The position numbers and the translations under genes are program-made. Below are positions 12,390 to 20,266 of a DNA stretch of 64,000 bases, piece after piece. The DNA is from Kitasatospora sp. NBC_00374 (GTDB lineage Bacteria; Actinomycetota; Actinomycetes; Streptomycetales; Streptomycetaceae): positions 992,001-1,056,000 of the forward strand of contig NZ_CP107964.1 of NCBI RefSeq assembly GCF_041434935.1. The letters are read 5' to 3'. The notes under the pieces were generated by a model. That model did not search any database. It was not told the origin of the DNA and was given only the letters and a program-made list of their open reading frames with translations. Each line of letters starts with the position of its first letter. Positions within the stretch are counted from its first letter, which is position 1.

Positions 12390-14418
12390 GCCGGACCTCG
12401 ATCGGCCGCATCATCTCGTTGTCCTCGTGGTCCGTGATGTGGCAGTGCCAGGCGTAGCGGCCGGCGAGGTCGAACCGCAGCTTCACCCGGGTGATCTCGC
12501 GCGGGTACGCGATCACGGTGTCCTTGTAGCCCGACTCCCAGGCCTCGGGCGGCCGGGCCACCCCGCGGAAGGTCTCCCGGCCGACGACCTCCAGCATCAC
12601 CTGGTGCACGTGGATCGGATGCGCGTGCCCGGTGAAGTTGTACAACTCCCAGAGCTCGACGGCGTGCTGGTCCGGATCCTCGGTCACCGCGTCGCCCCAG
12701 CCGAGCGGGGCGGGCCGGGGGCGCCGGCGGGCGTCCCGGGTGACGGTGCCGAGCATCGCCATCACCGGCACCCGGCGGAAGTCCGTCGAGGTCGTCTCGC
12801 TCAGGGACAGTTCACGGGTGCGCTCCGGGGCCCCCAGCGGGGTGACGGCGGGCAGGTCGAGGCGGGCCGGGGGGAGGCTGGTGTCGGTGGAGGCGAGCGG
12901 TGTGACGCGGAACTTCATCACCTGGCCGGTGGTGTCCGGGTCGGCGGCCGCGTAGTCGGCGCCCACCGTCCCGCCGGAGAAGGCCTGGTCGGGGCCCTCG
13001 TTGACGAGGTAGAGCTCCGTGCCTTCCGGGAGTGCGCCGAAGTCGACGATCACGTCGGCGCGTTCACCCACGCCGAGCAGGATCTGGTCGAGCCGGGCGG
13101 GCGCGGCCAGGAACCCGCCGTCGGCGCCGATCTGCCACAGCGGCAGCGCGGCGGGCACCGGGCGGTCCGCCAGCGGGTCCGTGGCGATCTTGAGCAGCAG
13201 GGTGCGGGCGTTGCTGCCGTTCAGCAGCCGCAGGCGGTACCGGCGGGGCTCGACCTCCAGGACCGGCCAGGTGCGGCCGTTGACCACGATCGTCTCGGCG
13301 AAGGTCTCCGGGTTCCAGATCGGGGGGACGTCCGTGAAGGGCACGAACGGGCCGTCCGGCGGGGTGTCGCCGACGAAGCCGCGATCCGCGGGGAAGAACA
13401 GCGAGCCGTCGCTGTCGAAGGACCGGTCCTGGATCATGATCGGGATCTCGTAGTACGCCGTCCCCGGCGGGTCGTCGTGCCCCGGCGCGGGGCCGGGCAG
13501 CACACCGGCCGGCAGGTCCGCCTCGCCGCCGCGCAGCAGGTAGAAGCCGCACAGTCCGGCATAGATGTTCAGCCGGGTCAGCCCGAGGGTGTGGTCGTGC
13601 CACCAGAGTGCGGCCGCCCGCTGGTCGTTGTCGTACTCGAAAACCGCCGTGCCGGGCTGCCGGACCGCGTCACCGGCGGCCTCGGCGAAGCGCGCGTAGG
13701 AGCTACCCGTCCGCGCGTAGCCGTCGGGGAGGTCGACGGCGTCGGGCAGGTACCAGGCCTCGGGGTAGCCGTCCGCCTCCGGCCGGACGTGCCCGCCGTG
13801 CAGGTGCGGCACGATCGGCACCGGCCCCCGGTACGGGCCCGGTGTCTGCGTGAACGAGGGACGCGAGTCGCGCCCGTCCTCCCCGCCCGGCGGGTTCGCC
13901 CAGTGCAGGGTCGGGTCGACGGGGAGCAGGTGCGGCAGGAACCGCCGCCGCTCGTCGACCAGTTCGTTGGCCCACCAGGTGCGCACCGGGCGGTCCACCG
14001 CCGCCTCCAGGGTGAAGGCCGGGTAGTGGAACGAGTCCGGACGGCCCTGCGCGCCGTAGCCCCAGACGGTGGTGGCGGGAAGACCGGGCGGCAGGATCTG
14101 CTGGGAGAACTGCCGGACGGCGAGCGTGTAGTCGTCGCGGCCGCCGTCCGCGGCTGCGCGGGGCATCACCGGCAGGACGTTCAGCGGTGTCACGTACTTG
14201 GGCACCGCCGCCGGGTCCAACGCGTCGCCGCCGCGCCGTCCGCGCGCGGCCCCGTGCCGCGTCACGGCGGTGGCGGCGCCGGCCGCGGGCTCCCCCAGGC
14301 CGAGTACGGCCGCCCCCGCTCCGACGGCGGCGGCCCGCAACAGCTGGCGCCTGCTCATCGAGCCGGTCGCGTGGTCCTGGTCGGGTGTCCCGGCTGAGAG
14401 GCCGTCATCTCTGTGCAC
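12382..14418 (-). CDS. Tat-exported multicopper oxidase (CotA/bilirubin oxidase-like)
   Basis: 678 residues. A twin-arginine signal (SMSRRQLLRAAAVGAGAAVLGL) sits near residues 20-42, predicting folded export with copper loaded. Copper-ligand motifs are present in order: HLHGGHV, WWHDHTLG, then C-terminal HAHPIHVHQV and HCHITDHEDNEMM, giving trinuclear and type 1 sites with an axial Met. Length and motif spacing match the CotA/bilirubin oxidase/phenoxazinone synthase-like group, which oxidise phenolic substrates and reduce O2 to water; the real substrate is unknown. The GTG start at 14418 is six bases after a TAGCAT -10-like hexamer, suggesting a leaderless message; the alternative ATG at 14358 directly precedes the Tat motif. 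It converges with the phosphatase gene. Confidence 0.92.
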   Translation of the reverse strand: MHRDDGLSAGTPDQDHATGSMSRRQLLRAAAVGAGAAVLGLGEPAAGAATAVTRHGAARGRRGGDALDPAAVPKYVTPLNVLPVMPRAAADGGRDDYTLAVRQFSQQILPPGLPATTVWGYGAQGRPDSFHYPAFTLEAAVDRPVRTWWANELVDERRRFLPHLLPVDPTLHWANPPGGEDGRDSRPSFTQTPGPYRGPVPIVPHLHGGHVRPEADGYPEAWYLPDAVDLPDGYARTGSSYARFAEAAGDAVRQPGTAVFEYDNDQRAAALWWHDHTLGLTRLNIYAGLCGFYLLRGGEADLPAGVLPGPAPGHDDPPGTAYYEIPIMIQDRSFDSDGSLFFPADRGFVGDTPPDGPFVPFTDVPPIWNPETFAETIVVNGRTWPVLEVEPRRYRLRLLNGSNARTLLLKIATDPLADRPVPAALPLWQIGADGGFLAAPARLDQILLGVGERADVIVDFGALPEGTELYLVNEGPDQAFSGGTVGADYAAADPDTTGQVMKFRVTPLASTDTSLPPARLDLPAVTPLGAPERTRELSLSETTSTDFRRVPVMAMLGTVTRDARRRPRPAPLGWGDAVTEDPDQHAVELWELYNFTGHAHPIHVHQVMLEVVGRETFRGVARPPEAWESGYKDTVIAYPREITRVKLRFDLAGRYAWHCHITDHEDNEMMRPIEVRPR

Positions 14419-14424
14419 AGGGCG

Positions 14425-14449
14425 ATGCTATGCGCGAATGGTGCCATTC
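14425..14449 (-). promoter_or_regulatory. Promoter and dyad of the multicopper oxidase
   Basis: On the minus strand TAGCAT (14430-14425) ends six bases before the GTG start, the spacing expected if transcription begins at the start codon. Immediately upstream, 14436-14449 forms an inverted repeat with arms GAATGG and CCATTC separated by two bases, placed between the -10 and -35 positions where a repressor would act. Inferred from spacing only. Confidence 0.35.
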
Positions 14450-14770
14450 ATGGACATTCTCACCCATCATGCCTGTGTCTCCCGGGCGCCGGGGCGACAG
14501 CCGCTCCCGGTCCGGCGGGGCTCCCGGCCGAGCAGGTCCCGGCAGTCCTCGGCCTCGGTCACCTCGGCAGAGCGTCCGCAGGGGGGAGGCAACCGCCGCA
14601 GCGGCAACCCCCGTGTCCTTCGCGGCGGGTGGCGGGTCGCCCGGACGATCTCCCGGGCCCGCCCGGCGTATTCGGCGGTCGGGGCGAGGAGCTGACGGGC
14701 ACCGGTGGCCGTGTCCTTCGACCGGGACGGGCGGCATCCGGGCGCCTCCCGCATCGAGCCTCAACGGGCC
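14450..14770. other. Intergenic stretch without a recognisable gene
   Basis: About 320 bases between the oxidase promoter and the hydratase remnant. A minus-strand frame contains LLAPTAEYAGRAREI, faintly like the tail of a glycosyltransferase or regulatory protein, but it is too short and broken to call. It is probably decayed coding DNA, in keeping with the two clear remnants nearby. Confidence 0.4.
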
Positions 14771-14965
14771 TCAGCGGCAGCACAGTTCGAGCGTCCCCAG
14801 CCGGTCGACGGTGGCACTGACCAGGTCGCCCGCCGCCAGCGGTGCGGCCGCGGTCAGGCCGCCGGAGAACACGACCTGCCCGGCACGCGGGCCCTCGCCC
14901 TCCGCGGCGCGGCGCCGGGCGGGCCAGGCCACGGCGGCGGCCGGATGGCCCATGCAGGCCGCGGC
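14771..14965 (-). pseudogene. C-terminal remnant of a 2-keto-4-pentenoate hydratase family gene
   Basis: Only about 65 residues remain in frame, from AACMGHPAAAVAW through GQVVFSGGLTAAAPLAAGDLVSATVDRLGTL to the stop. This matches the end of 2-keto-4-pentenoate hydratase/fumarylacetoacetate hydrolase-type enzymes (GHP..AVAWLA, PGxVVLxGxLTAAVP), which act in aromatic meta-cleavage pathways. No N-terminal two-thirds is present in any frame upstream, where the sequence passes into unrelated low-complexity translation. It lies downstream of the beta-propeller gene and near a gutted LysR gene, so a catabolic locus has probably been lost here. The family call rests on a short but distinctive stretch. 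Confidence 0.65.
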
Positions 14966-15125
14966 CGGCCTCGGTGAACGGCGGGATCGCCACCCGCGCG
15001 CGACGGGCCGGTACAGCGCTCGGGCCTTGGGATCGGCATCGTGCGTGGCCGGCATCGGACGTCCTCGGTTCGTTCGTTCGGAGCGGCCCGTGCCGGTGGG
15101 CGCGGGATGCCGGGAACGTGCGCGG

Positions 15126-16178
15126 TCAGCCCGACTTCGGGATGTAGGCCATCCCGTGCGCGCCCGGCTCGCCGCGCCTGGCGATGTCCAGCCGCGCGAG
15201 GGATCGCATCGTGTCCAGGTCGACGACGTCGACGGTGGAGGACGAGACGCAGGCGACGTACCCGATCCGGCCGTCGGCGGACGAGGTGATGGTGAGCGGG
15301 AACCGGCCGACGTCGACGGCGCCCAGCCGCTCGTGGCCGGTGGCGGAGAACACCGTGAGCCGCCCGGCCGCCTGGCGCCCGAGCTTGGCCGCGGGGTCGG
15401 GCTCCATTCGCAGTTCGCCGACCAGGAGCCGCCCGGTCGAGGTGACGTGGACCGGGAAGACCACGTGCTCCGTCGGCAGCACCTCGGTGATCGATGCGGC
15501 CTTGGTGTCGATCACCCGGATCCCGGTGGCCGGCGCCGCCTCGGCCCGGTCCGCGAACGAGCCGTACGGCGCCGCGACGAAGACCTGGGAGCCGTCGGCG
15601 GACACCGCGATGCCCTCGCTGCCGGGCACCTCGATCCGGTCGGTGAGCACGCCCCGGTCGAGGTCGACGACGGAGACGAACGGCGCCTCCTTGTTGCTGG
15701 CGTAGCCGGCCCGGCCGGCCGGGTCGACGACGAACCAGTGCGGGCCGGGCGCTCCGGTGTCGATGCGCCCGATCGGGCGACGGGTCGCGGTGTCGACGAC
15801 CACGACCCCGCCGGGGCGGCTCCCGGCGCCCTCCACGCTGACGTACAGGCGGCCGCGGACGGCGTCCAGGGCCAGCCCGTGCGGGCCGTGCTCGGGGGCG
15901 AGGTCGACGACCTCGACGATCTTGCGGGTGTCCGGGTCGATGACGGTCAGTTCGCTGCGCCGCCCGCTGTTGGCGTGGTAGTACCCCGAGCGGTAGGTGC
16001 TGGCGCACCAGATCAGGCGCTGCAAGGGGTCGAAGCACAGCTCGTGCGGCTCGGCGAGGACGTCGACGGTGTCCAGGTGCCGGTCGGTCGCGGCGTCGAA
16101 GAAGGACACGGTGGGGCCGCTCTGGCTGACCACGGCGAGGACGTCGCCGGCCAGGTTGCTACGGACGGACTGCTGCAC
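15126..16178 (-). CDS. YVTN-type beta-propeller repeat protein
   Basis: 350 residues made of repeated blades of roughly 45 residues with the patterns VxVVDxxTRRxIGRI, SADGSQVFVAA and DGRIGYVACVSSSTVDVVD, characteristic of YVTN/cytochrome cd1-like propellers. There is no signal peptide at the chosen start, so it may be cytosolic, unlike many secreted relatives. The GTG at 16178 is preferred because GGAG lies six bases upstream; the frame stays open another 350 bases upstream, but that translation looks non-coding and overlaps the LysR remnant on the other strand. The biochemical role is unknown; relatives are often called surface-antigen-like or lactonase-like. It is the only intact gene between two remnants and may be the survivor of a LysR-controlled unit. 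Confidence 0.8.
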   Translation of the reverse strand: MQQSVRSNLAGDVLAVVSQSGPTVSFFDAATDRHLDTVDVLAEPHELCFDPLQRLIWCASTYRSGYYHANSGRRSELTVIDPDTRKIVEVVDLAPEHGPHGLALDAVRGRLYVSVEGAGSRPGGVVVVDTATRRPIGRIDTGAPGPHWFVVDPAGRAGYASNKEAPFVSVVDLDRGVLTDRIEVPGSEGIAVSADGSQVFVAAPYGSFADRAEAAPATGIRVIDTKAASITEVLPTEHVVFPVHVTSTGRLLVGELRMEPDPAAKLGRQAAGRLTVFSATGHERLGAVDVGRFPLTITSSADGRIGYVACVSSSTVDVVDLDTMRSLARLDIARRGEPGAHGMAYIPKSG

Positions 16179-16203
16179 GGGCAACTCCAGGTGAGATACG
16201 GGG

Positions 16204-16282
16204 TCCGCACTGCTGCGGACCACTCCACTCTCGGAGCCGGGGCACCTGCCGGGCAATGCAAAGATGGGCAAGGGATCTTTGC
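16204..16282. promoter_or_regulatory. Two dyads between the beta-propeller gene and the LysR remnant
   Basis: GCAAAGAT (16258-16265) and ATCTTTGC (16275-16282) form a perfect 8-base inverted repeat with a 9-base spacer, the size and position of a LysR-type operator between divergent genes. A second perfect repeat, GTCCGCA/TGCGGAC (16204-16210 and 16215-16221), lies closer to the propeller gene and may be a leader hairpin. The LysR gene itself is broken, so the operator may now be orphaned or used by another regulator. Confidence 0.5.
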
Positions 16283-16340
16283 GCCGGACGCAATCCGCCG
16301 CGATCCGCCGCGATGCCGTCCGCCCGAGACCGGAGAGCCC

Positions 16341-16581
16341 GTGGATCTGAACCCTGCTGAGGGCACTGGACGTACTGCTCCAGGAGAACAGCGTGACCCG
16401 CGCCGCCGAGCGGCTGGGCACCTTCGCCATCCCGCTGGACGTCCCGCCGCTGGAGATCGGCATGGCCTGGCACCCGCGGAACACGGCGGACCACGGCCAC
16501 CGGTGGTTCCGCGGGCATCTGCGGGCCGTCACCGTACGGGGGGTCTCGGGCGCCGCTTCCGGGCGGGCGGCGTCAGGGTGA
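16341..16581 (+). pseudogene. LysR-family regulator, internally deleted and frameshifted
   Basis: The start GTGGATCTGAAC leads into LLRALDVLLQENSVTRAAERLG, the classic LysR N-terminal helix-turn-helix, but only if one C is removed from the run at 16351-16354, so the gene begins with a frameshift. Directly after TRAAERLG the sequence jumps to IPLDVPPLEIGMAWHPRNTADHGHRWFRGHLRAV, which is the C-terminal end of LysR proteins. About 240 middle residues are therefore missing. The two lesions leave no functional protein. It was divergent from the beta-propeller gene, and the operator-like dyad between them remains. Confidence 0.8.
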
Positions 16582-16591
16582 GGGTGCGGCG

Positions 16592-17062
16592 TCAGCGCGG
16601 CGGGCGGGCGTGCTCTGCGGGAAAGATCTGGCCCAGCAGCCGTCGCAGGGCGTGTCTGTCCGCCTCGTCCAGCGTCTCCAGGCCGCTGAGCTCGGACATC
16701 AGCTCGGCGCGGATCTCCTCGACGGTCCGCTGCCCGCTCTCGGTGAGCAGCACGAGCTTGACCCGCCGGTCGGCGGGGTCCGCCTCCCGCCGGACCAGTT
16801 CGCGGGCCTCCAGCCGGTCGACGATGCCGGTGACGTTCGAGGCGTCGCAGGCGAGCAGGTCGGCGAGGGTCCGCATGGGCATCGGCTGCCGCAGCAGGCT
16901 GAGCATCTTGCCCTGCATCAGGGTGAGGCCGCGTCCGGCCGCGACCGCGGCGAAGTTCCGGTAGTAGGACGCCGCGGCCTGCGCGAGCTGGTCCATCAAC
17001 TGCACGGATGCGGGGGCCGGCGCCGGTGCGGCCGACGGGACGTGCGGCGCGGGGCGAGTCAT
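16592..17062 (-). CDS. MarR-family transcriptional regulator
   Basis: 156 residues with the MarR winged-helix signature: LTLMQGKMLSLL, MRTLADLLACDASNVTGIVDRLEARELVRREADPADRRVKLVLLTESG. These dimeric regulators typically release DNA on binding phenols or on thiol oxidation by electrophiles; one Cys (in LLACDASN, recognition-helix region) is visible. The ATG at 17062 is chosen because a minus-strand TACACT -10 hexamer ends six bases before it, implying a leaderless transcript; an in-frame ATG at 17092 lacks a ribosome site and lies upstream of that -10. It diverges from the DJ-1/ALDH fusion gene and very probably controls it and itself through dyads in the shared 165-base gap. Confidence 0.9.
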   Translation of the reverse strand: MTRPAPHVPSAAPAPAPASVQLMDQLAQAAASYYRNFAAVAAGRGLTLMQGKMLSLLRQPMPMRTLADLLACDASNVTGIVDRLEARELVRREADPADRRVKLVLLTESGQRTVEEIRAELMSELSGLETLDEADRHALRRLLGQIFPAEHARPPR

Positions 17063-17068
17063 GGTTCT

Positions 17069-17137
17069 AGTGTAGGCGAGATTACTTGACATCTTTAACT
17101 ATTGAGGATTACCTTCAGATTAGTTGAAGAGTTCAAC
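17069..17137. promoter_or_regulatory. Divergent promoter region with MarR-type operator
   Basis: TACACT on the minus strand (17074-17069) serves the MarR gene. On the plus strand TTGACA (17086-17091) is followed 17 bases later by TTACCT (17109-17114), a plausible promoter for the fusion gene. GTTGAA-GAG-TTCAAC (17123-17137) is a perfect 6-base inverted repeat with a 3-base spacer, sized for a MarR dimer and placed where bound protein would block the plus-strand transcript. Assignment is by position. Confidence 0.5.
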
Positions 17138-17227
17138 CATCCAGGCCGTCAACCTCAGCCGTCAACCCACTCGGATCTCAAGGCCCGCCCGATCCACCCC
17201 GGGCCGGACCGCCCCAGGAGCCACCCC

Positions 17228-19225
17228 ATGACCGCCGCACTCTTCGTCGTCACCGGCGCCGACCGCTGGACGCTCGCCGACGGCACCCCGCACCCGACCG
17301 GCTACTGGGCCGAGGAACTCGCCGAGCCGCACCGGATCTTCAGCGAGGCCGGTTACGAGATCACCCTCGCCACCCCCGGTGGCGTCCCCGCCCCCGTCGA
17401 CCGGGGCAGCCTCGGTGCGGCGGCCGCGGGCGGCGAGGAGCGCGCCGCCGCGATCGGCTCCTACCTCGACACGATCAGGGCCGGACTCGACGCCCCGGCC
17501 GTGCTGGAGGACATCGACCCCGACGGCTTCGACCTGGTCTTCTACCCCGGCGGCCACGGCCCGATGGAGGACCTCGCCCTCGACGAGGCCTCCGGCCGGA
17601 TCCTCACCCGCACCCTCGACTCCGGCAGGCCGCTCGGCGTGGTCTGCCACGCCCCCGCGGCCCTGCTCGCCGCCCGCCGCGAGGACGGCAGCTGGCCGTT
17701 CGCCGGCTACCGCATGACGGCGTTCACCAGCGAGGAGGAGGCGGCCGTCGGCCTGGCCGCCAGGGCGAAGTGGCTGGTGCAGGACCGCCTGACCGAACTC
17801 GGCGCCGAGTTCGTCGCGGCCGCCCCGTTCGACCCGCACACCGTGGTCGACCGCAACCTGTACACCGGTCAGAACCCCGGCTCCTCCGCCGCCCTCGCGC
17901 AGCGGTTGGTCGACGACCTGTCGAGCGACCCCGCCACGGTGGTGACCCGGCTGCGCGCAGCCTTCGCCACCGGCCGCAGCAGGCCGCTCGCCTGGCGACT
18001 GGACCGGCTGGCCGCCCTGCGGACCATGCTCACCGAGCAGAGCGACGTCTTCCTCGCGGCCCTGCGGGCGGACCTCGGCAAGGGCCCCGCCGAGGCGTAC
18101 CGCACCGAGATCGCCTTCACCCTGAACGAGCTCGACCACACCGTGAAGCACCTGGCGGAGTGGCTGCGTCCGGCGCCGGCCGGCGTCCCCGACGCCTTCC
18201 TCCCCGCCGAGGCCCGGGTGGTCCGCGAACCGCTCGGCGTCGTCCTGGTGATCGCGCCGTGGAACTACCCCCTGCAGCTGGCGCTCGCCCCGCTGGTCGG
18301 CGCCCTGGCGGCCGGCAACACCGCCGTGGTCAAGCCCAGCGAGCTGGCCCCGGCGACCTCGGCGGCGATCGCCGAGCTGCTGCCCCGCTACCTCGGCCCC
18401 GGGACCGTCGCCGTGGTCGAAGGCGCCGTCCCGGAGACCACCGCGCTGCTGGAACAGCGCTTCGACCACATCTTCTACACCGGCAACGGCGCGGTCGGCC
18501 GGGTCGTGATGACCGCCGCCGCCAAGCACCTCACCCCCGTCACCCTGGAGCTCGGCGGCAAGAGCCCCGTCGTGGTCGAGCCGGGCGTCGACCTGGCCGC
18601 CACGGCCCAGCGGATCGTCCGAGGCAAGTTCCTCAACGCCGGCCAGACCTGCGTCGCCCCCGACTACGTCCTGGCGATCGGCGACGCCGCCGCCGAACTC
18701 CCCGCACAGCTGGCCACCGCCGTCCACGCCGCGTACGGCGACGACCCCGCCGCCGACCCGGAGTACGGACGGATCGTCAACGAGCGCCACTTCGACCGGC
18801 TGACCGCCCTGCTCGGCAGCGGACGCGTCGTCACCGGCGGCGACCACGACCGCGCCGCCCGCTACCTCGCGCCCACCGTCCTCGCGGACGTCGAGGTCGA
18901 CGCCCCGGTGATGCGGGAGGAGATCTTCGGCCCGATCCTGCCGATCGTCGCCGTCCCCGACCTCGACGCCGCCATCGCGTTCGTCAACGGCCGCGACAAG
19001 CCCCTCGCGCTGTACGCCTTCACCGAGTCGGCGGACACCAAGCGGCGGCTCACCGCGGAGACCTCCTCGGGCGCCCTCGCGTTCGGCCTGCCGGTCTCGC
19101 ACCTGGCCGTGCCCGAGCTGCCGTTCGGCGGCGTCGGCGAGAGCGGCATGGGCCGCTACCACGGCGAGTACTCCATCGACACCTTCAGCCACACCAAGGC
19201 GATCCTCGACAAGCCGCTCGGCTGA
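17228..19225 (+). CDS. DJ-1/PfpI (glyoxalase III-like) domain fused to aldehyde dehydrogenase
   Basis: 665 residues in two full enzymes. Residues 1 to about 228 are a DJ-1/PfpI class I amidotransferase-like domain: DLVFYPGGHGPMEDL and the nucleophile elbow VVCHAPAALL with Cys140, closest to Hsp31/glyoxalase III-like proteins that turn methylglyoxal into lactate. From about residue 235 to the end is a class 3-type aldehyde dehydrogenase with APWNYPLQL, FYTGNGAVGR, the base LELGGKSP (Glu441) and the nucleophile NAGQTC (Cys475). Each half is near the full length of its stand-alone family and the frame is uninterrupted. ATG at 17228 follows GGAG by seven bases. It diverges from MarR and precedes a mycothiol-type enzyme by 34 bases, suggesting carbonyl/electrophile detoxification. 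Confidence 0.9.
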   Translation: MTAALFVVTGADRWTLADGTPHPTGYWAEELAEPHRIFSEAGYEITLATPGGVPAPVDRGSLGAAAAGGEERAAAIGSYLDTIRAGLDAPAVLEDIDPDGFDLVFYPGGHGPMEDLALDEASGRILTRTLDSGRPLGVVCHAPAALLAARREDGSWPFAGYRMTAFTSEEEAAVGLAARAKWLVQDRLTELGAEFVAAAPFDPHTVVDRNLYTGQNPGSSAALAQRLVDDLSSDPATVVTRLRAAFATGRSRPLAWRLDRLAALRTMLTEQSDVFLAALRADLGKGPAEAYRTEIAFTLNELDHTVKHLAEWLRPAPAGVPDAFLPAEARVVREPLGVVLVIAPWNYPLQLALAPLVGALAAGNTAVVKPSELAPATSAAIAELLPRYLGPGTVAVVEGAVPETTALLEQRFDHIFYTGNGAVGRVVMTAAAKHLTPVTLELGGKSPVVVEPGVDLAATAQRIVRGKFLNAGQTCVAPDYVLAIGDAAAELPAQLATAVHAAYGDDPAADPEYGRIVNERHFDRLTALLGSGRVVTGGDHDRAARYLAPTVLADVEVDAPVMREEIFGPILPIVAVPDLDAAIAFVNGRDKPLALYAFTESADTKRRLTAETSSGALAFGLPVSHLAVPELPFGGVGESGMGRYHGEYSIDTFSHTKAILDKPLG

Positions 19226-19259
19226 GCCCGCCCCCGGACCACCACAGGGAAACGACACG

Positions 19260-20060
19260 ATGACGACGACCCCGTTCCACCCCGACCGGGCACCGGCCCC
19301 GGTCGACCACCGCACGGCCGTGGCGGCCGAGACCGCACGGTTCGTGGCCGCGCTCGCCGGCGCCGACCTCAGCACCCCCGTGCCCGGCTGCCCCGGCTGG
19401 ACACTGGCCGACCTCGTCCGGCACACCGGCAGCGTCCAGCGCTGGTTCTCGGTCCTGCTGCGCCGGCGCGTACAGGAGCCGCCGCGCACCCGGGACGTGG
19501 ACCTGCGGCTCCCGGCCGACCAGGCGGACTACCCCGGCTGGCTGGCCGCGAGCGCCACCGAGGCGGCCGGCGCGTTCGAGGCCACCGCACCGGACGTGCC
19601 GATGTACGCGTGGGGCGCCGACCAGCACGCCCGGTTCTGGGCGCGCCGGATGCTCTTCGAGACCCTGCTGCACCGCGTCGACGCCGAGCAGGCCCTGCGG
19701 CTGACCCCCTCGGTCGACCGTGCGCTCGCGCTCGACGGGATCGACGAGTTCCTGGTCAACCTGCCCTTCGCCGGCATCTTCGCGCCCGGGGTGGCCGAGC
19801 TGCGCGGCACCGGCGAGACGATCCGCTTCCGCGCCACCGACGGGGACGGGGACGGCGACTGGTGGGTCCGGCTGCGGCCCGACGGCTTCGGCCTCGACCC
19901 CGCCGCCCGGGCGGCAGGGCCCGCCGACGCGACGGTGCACGGGGCGGCGGCCGATCTGCTGCTCCTGCTCTACGGCCGCCTGCCCCACGACGCGGCGGCC
20001 TTCACGCTCGACGGCGACCGGGGGCTGATCGCCCACTGGTGCGCCAACTCGGCGTTCTGA
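19260..20060 (+). CDS. Maleylpyruvate isomerase family (mycothiol-dependent type) protein
   Basis: 266 residues. The N-terminal half has the DinB-like MDMPI fold signature: VPGCPGWTLADLVRHTGSVQRWF, with a metal-ligand His in HTG, and further His in ADQHARFWARRMLFETLLHRVDAEQA. The C-terminal half (RGTGETIRFRATDGDG to LYGRLP) is the usual accessory domain with ADLLLLLYGRLP near the end. Members use mycothiol, the actinobacterial thiol, for isomerisation or detoxification; most are uncharacterised. AGGGAA precedes the ATG. It follows the DJ-1/ALDH fusion by 34 bases and is probably co-transcribed, which strengthens an electrophile-handling role for the unit. Confidence 0.85.
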   Translation: MTTTPFHPDRAPAPVDHRTAVAAETARFVAALAGADLSTPVPGCPGWTLADLVRHTGSVQRWFSVLLRRRVQEPPRTRDVDLRLPADQADYPGWLAASATEAAGAFEATAPDVPMYAWGADQHARFWARRMLFETLLHRVDAEQALRLTPSVDRALALDGIDEFLVNLPFAGIFAPGVAELRGTGETIRFRATDGDGDGDWWVRLRPDGFGLDPAARAAGPADATVHGAAADLLLLLYGRLPHDAAAFTLDGDRGLIAHWCANSAF

Positions 20061-20073
20061 GCCGCGGGTCGCT

Positions 20074-20244
20074 CTAGCCGCCGGCGCCGACCAGGCGCAG
20101 TGCGGGGCTCGCGGCGGCGGCGCGGGCGGTGGCGAGGGCGTCCTCGGTCGTGCGGGCGCCGGCACGGCCGCCGGTCCGGCCGATCTCGACGATGAGCTCG
20201 ACGGGGCGGGCCGGTGCGGGATCCCGTGCGGTGAGGGCCTCGTG
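20074..20244 (-). pseudogene. Fragment of a D-threonine aldolase/amino-acid deaminase-like gene
   Basis: A 56-codon minus-strand frame ending in TAG reads RPVELIVEIGRTGGRAGARTTEDALATARAAAASPALRLVGAGG. This matches an internal segment of PLP-dependent fold-type III enzymes related to D-threonine aldolase and D-serine dehydratase (VELxVExGxPGGRTGARTxEEALAxARAVAASPxLRLVGVxGYEG). It is cut on both sides: the next gene's coding region begins within 25 bases upstream and a stop replaces the expected GYEG. It is a relic squeezed between two convergent genes. Confidence 0.55.
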
Positions 20245-20266
20245 CCGCCGCCCGGCCGGCGCCTCC

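Noticed and set aside
18862..19489. A minus-strand frame through the aldehyde dehydrogenase gene.
   Set aside because: It overlaps conserved catalytic sequence on the plus strand and has no motif.
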